From CAWJFP01 sp963842155 (GTDB taxonomy: Bacteria > Pseudomonadota > Alphaproteobacteria > JACZXZ01), in NCBI GenBank assembly GCA_963842155.1, contig CAWJFP010000036.1, positions 62,001 through 126,000 of the forward strand: a DNA stretch of 64,000 nt. Reading direction: 5' to 3'. Below are positions 61,363 to 64,000 of this stretch, one piece after another. The number at the start of each line of letters is the position of its first letter. The stretch's first letter is position 1. Below the pieces are notes generated by a model. It made no database searches, was not told the origin of the DNA, and saw nothing but the letters and a program-made list of their open reading frames with translations. The translations under genes and the position numbers were made by a program.

Positions 61363-62853
61363 TCAGCTCGTCATAAGCTCGAACTGCTCGGGGCCATAGC
61401 CCGGCTTTGCGCGCAATGCAAGGGGTCGGCCGAGCCGCGTTTCGAGCTCGGCGCGCGCGGGCTTGAGCGGCCCCTCGAGCACCGCGATCACGGCCTCGTT
61501 CGTCCAGACGGTGACGGCCCGGCCCGACGCCGCATCGGAGGCGCGCTCCGCCGCCCGCAGCAGCTCGAGCGCCACCGTCTCGGCGCTCTTCACCAGCCCG
61601 GCGCCATGACAGACGGCACAAGACCTGCTCAACAGCTCGGCGAGCGGTTTGCGCATGCGCTTGCGCGTCATCTCGTAGAGCCCGAGCGCCGTCCAGCCGC
61701 CGCGCTGCGTCGGGACTGGATCTTCGGCAAAGGCGAGAGCGAGCGCATCCGAGAGCCGCGCGCGATGCGCCGCCGATTCCATATGGATGAAATCGATGAG
61801 GATGAGCCCCGCGAGGTTGCGCAGGCGCGCCTGCCGCGCGATCTCGGCGGCGGCCTCGAGGTTCACCGCAAGGCTGTTGGCGGCGAGCCGCCCGGCCTCC
61901 GCATGTCGCGCGCTGTCGACGTCGATCGCGGTCAGCGCTTCGAGCCGTCCGATCGCGATCCTGCCGCCGGAGGGCAAAGCGACGGTCGGTTCAAGGGCCT
62001 CGGCGATCTGATCTTCGATCTCATGCCGCGCGAAGACCGCCGTCGGGCCGCGCACCAGCTCGCAAGCGACCGTCTCGCCGAGCCCATGTCGGGCGAGCCA
62101 GGCTTGCGCCTGCCGCAGGACCGGGCGGCTGTCGCAAAACATCCGCCGCAGGGAAGGACCGGCATGATCACGCAGGACGCGCGCCAACGCCTCCTCTTCG
62201 GCGAGGATCGACGCCGGCGCCCGCGCGCCGCGCGCCCGCTCCAACAGCTCGCGCCAACGCGCGCGCAGGGCATCCAGCTCGGCCGCCAAGACTTGTTCGG
62301 GCGCGCCCTGCGCCGCAGTACGCACAGTGACCGCTTCGCCCGGCGCAAGCAACGGCGCGAGCGCCGCTTCCAGACGCTTCCGCTCCTCGGCGCGCTCGAT
62401 CCGCCGCGAGACCGCGATGCCCGACGCGCCCGGCCGCAATACCACGAAATGACCGGGGAGCGCGATCCGGGCGGAAAGCGTCGGGCCCTTGTCGCCGATA
62501 GCGTCCTTGGCGATCTGGACCAGCAGCGCATCGCCTTCGGCGAGGAGCCGGGAGATGGCGGCGTCCCGCGAGGGCTCGGCAGCGCGCAACGGGCCTCCTT
62601 CGGCGCTCAAGGCTCCGCTCGCGGCACCGGCGGCGAGGAAGCCCGCGCGCTCGAGCCCCAGCTCGACGAAAGCGGCATCGATGGAGGGCGCAAGCTTGGC
62701 CACGCGGCCGAGATAGATATTGCCGACGAGGCTGCCGCCGGAGGCGCGCTCCAGCTGCAGCTCGACGAGGCGACCCTCCGCCACGAGCGCGATGCGCGTC
62801 TCGCCGGGCGAGCTATTGACCAGGATCTCGTCGATGGCGCTCGAGGCGCTCAT
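61363..62853 (-). CDS. rng: ribonuclease E/G family endoribonuclease
   Basis: 496 aa from ATG 62853. The S1 domain appears in GNIYLGRVAKLAPSIDAAFVELGLERAGFLAAG; the catalytic core includes LTAIDVDSARHAEAG and NLAGLILIDFIHM, with the aspartates for metal; CAVCHGAGLVKSAETVALELLRAAERA contains the CxxC zinc link. The length lacks the long RNase E C-terminal scaffold, so RNase G-like is most likely, though the RNase E/G split is not firm. ATGA overlap with maf upstream. Confidence 0.9.
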   Translation of the reverse strand: MSASSAIDEILVNSSPGETRIALVAEGRLVELQLERASGGSLVGNIYLGRVAKLAPSIDAAFVELGLERAGFLAAGAASGALSAEGGPLRAAEPSRDAAISRLLAEGDALLVQIAKDAIGDKGPTLSARIALPGHFVVLRPGASGIAVSRRIERAEERKRLEAALAPLLAPGEAVTVRTAAQGAPEQVLAAELDALRARWRELLERARGARAPASILAEEEALARVLRDHAGPSLRRMFCDSRPVLRQAQAWLARHGLGETVACELVRGPTAVFARHEIEDQIAEALEPTVALPSGGRIAIGRLEALTAIDVDSARHAEAGRLAANSLAVNLEAAAEIARQARLRNLAGLILIDFIHMESAAHRARLSDALALAFAEDPVPTQRGGWTALGLYEMTRKRMRKPLAELLSRSCAVCHGAGLVKSAETVALELLRAAERASDAASGRAVTVWTNEAVIAVLEGPLKPARAELETRLGRPLALRAKPGYGPEQFELMTS

Positions 62854-63416
62854 CGATAGCCGGCGCCGTGAAGCAGCGCCGCCGTCTCGTAAAGCGGCAA
62901 TCCGACGATATTGGAATAGGAGCCGCTGATGGCGCGCACGAAGGCCGCCGCCCGGCCCTGGATGGCATAGCCGCCGGCCTTGTCGTGCCATTCGCGCGAT
63001 GCCAGATACGCGTCGACCTCGCGCGGCGTGAGCCGCTTGAAGCTCACGATGGTGACGACCATGCGGGAGGCGATCTTGTCGCCGGCAATTAGCGCGACGC
63101 CGCCATAGACGCGGTGCCGTCGGCCCGAGAGCAGGGCCAGGCAACGCCGCGCGGTCGCCTCGTCGAGCGCCTTGGGGAGGATACGCCGCCCGCAGGCGAC
63201 GACCGTGTCGGCGCCGAGGACGAAGTCTTGCGGATGGCGTAGGGCGACCGCTTCCGCCTTCCCCGCCGCGAGACGGGCGGCATGGGCGCGCGGCAGCTCG
63301 CGCGGCAAGACCGTCTCGTCGAGCGCGGCCGGCGCGACGAGATCGGGTTCAATGCCGATCTGGCGCAGAAGCTCGAGCCGTCGCGGCGACGCGGAGGCAA
63401 GAATCAAGCGCGTCAT
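62850..63416 (-). CDS. maf: Maf-like nucleotide pyrophosphatase
   Basis: 188 aa starting MTRLILASASPRRLELLRQIGIEPDLVAPAALDET. Family motifs FVLGADTVVACGRRILPKALDEATA and GGYAIQGRAAAFVRAISGSYSNIVGLPLYET place it in Maf/YceF house-cleaning (removes non-canonical or dTTP/UTP-type nucleotides). Its stop overlaps the rng start. Alphaproteobacterial order infA-maf-rng is conserved. Confidence 0.93.
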   Translation of the reverse strand: MTRLILASASPRRLELLRQIGIEPDLVAPAALDETVLPRELPRAHAARLAAGKAEAVALRHPQDFVLGADTVVACGRRILPKALDEATARRCLALLSGRRHRVYGGVALIAGDKIASRMVVTIVSFKRLTPREVDAYLASREWHDKAGGYAIQGRAAAFVRAISGSYSNIVGLPLYETAALLHGAGYR

Positions 63417-63442
63417 CGCCCGAGCCCTCCGGCCCCGGCGGA

Positions 63443-63662
63443 TTATTTGAAGCGGAAGGTAATGCGCCCCTTGGTGAGATCGTAGGGCGTCATCTCGACA
63501 TTCACCCGGTCGCCCGCGAGGACGCGGATGCGGTTCTTGCGCATCTTGCCCGAGGTATGAGCGAGAAATCTCATGCTCGTTGTCGAGCTTCACGCGAAAC
63601 ATCGCGTTCGGCAGCAGCTCGGTGACCGTCCCCGAAACTTCGATCAGATCTTCTTTCGCCAT
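63443..63662 (-). CDS. infA: translation initiation factor IF-1, one-base frameshift
   Basis: 72 aa after repair. Frame A gives MAKEDLIEVSGTVTELLPNAMFRVKLDNEHEI; an extra base in the A-run at 63566-63568 shifts it, and the other frame continues LAHTSGKMRKNRIRVLAGDRVNVEMTPYDLTKGRITFRFK with its stop at 63443. Together this is a perfect-length IF-1. Because IF-1 is essential, a true frameshift is very unlikely. Confidence 0.93.
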
Positions 63663-63750
63663 GCCCCCTCGCAAACCATGTCCGGCGGGGTGAAGATGCG
63701 TTCAAGACCCTGACCGGTCAAGGCATTTCAGCGAATTTCGCACCGTCCCC

Positions 63751-64000
63751 TCATACCACCGGCGCCAGCGTCGGGGGGAAGCGGGCCATGATCCGCGCCA
63801 TGAGCTGGTCGCGCACCTGGCGATAGGCCTCGAGACGCTGCTCGCGGCTTCCTTCCAGGACGCTCGGGTCGAGCGTCGGCCAGTATTCGACGTCGCAGGC
63901 CATGGTGCGCGTCAGCTCGACGGCCGAGTGCTGGGCCTCGGGCGAGAGGCTGACGATGACATCGAAGAAGCTGTCCTGCAGCTCCTCGAAGCTGCGCGCG
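63751..64000 (-). CDS. low-molecular-weight phosphotyrosine-phosphatase/ArsC-like protein, N-terminus beyond window
   Basis: The final 82 codons are visible, ending GGTATGA on the minus strand. The residues RSFEELQDSFFDVIVSLSPEAQHSAVELTRTMACDVEYWPTLDPSV, then LEAYRQVRDQLMARIMARFPPTLAPVV, match the C-terminal half of the alphaproteobacterial low-MW phosphatase family placed before infA. The active-site loop is outside the window, so activity is not shown. Confidence 0.8.
   Translation of the reverse strand, partial: ARSFEELQDSFFDVIVSLSPEAQHSAVELTRTMACDVEYWPTLDPSVLEGSREQRLEAYRQVRDQLMARIMARFPPTLAPVV

Overview
The window is a GC-rich (roughly two-thirds G+C by eye) chromosomal segment of an alphaproteobacterium. 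Lineage clues are the order folK-rpoZ-rel-pdxJ-acpS-lepB-rnc-era-recO-parC, the bacterial arginyl/leucyl-tRNA-protein transferase, glyQ-glyS followed at once by pyruvate phosphate dikinase, and the end cluster (low-MW phosphatase)-infA-maf-rng-yacG-tRNA-Phe. A member of Rhodospirillales or a neighbouring order is plausible, but I cannot place it more precisely.

Layout. 1-12.5 kb: information-processing and housekeeping genes, almost all on +. 12.5-18.4 kb: cupin, retropepsin-like protease, Ate, RDD protein, FUSC transporter and an acyl-CoA synthetase. 18.47-23.2 kb: a tandem glycine riboswitch and the glycine cleavage operon gcvT-H-PA-PB. 23.3-25.5 kb: three TadE/F/G-like pilus-type proteins, the last with a DUF4114-like motif. 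25.6-33.7 kb: small metabolic and envelope genes (CoA transferase, crotonase, nitrilase, PhyH oxygenase, MarC, CMD, MarR, MtgA, DoxX, L,D-transpeptidase, PEBP). 33.8-44.9 kb: rpoH coupled to a tiny IF-2-motif protein, HU, tRNA-Pro, aldehyde dehydrogenase, polysaccharide export lipoprotein, polyprenyl synthase, tRNA methyltransferase, S49 protease, a pair of palindromic repeats, SodC, and a hydroxybutyrate dehydrogenase/patatin pair. 45-53.2 kb: glyQS, ppdK, HIT, cysteine-cluster protein, cytochrome b561. 53.2-58.1 kb: flavoprotein monooxygenase, UGM-like flavoprotein, unknown polysaccharide-type protein and HD hydrolase. 58.4-60.8 kb: an accessory island with an HNH-type nuclease toxin candidate behind a GTTC-N7-GTTC (alphaproteobacterial LexA type) box, followed by two diverged tandem copies of a putative immunity gene. 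60.9-64 kb: tRNA-Phe, yacG, rng, maf, infA, phosphatase.

Two messages matter most. (1) The toxin island looks like a damage-inducible, colicin-style nuclease module with duplicated immunity genes; I regard it as the best candidate for an undescribed system. (2) At least six otherwise well-conserved genes, including the essential infA and glyS, are split by one-base indels. The sequence therefore probably carries uncorrected indel errors, and apparent pseudogenes here, including those in the toxin island, should not be trusted without read-level checking.
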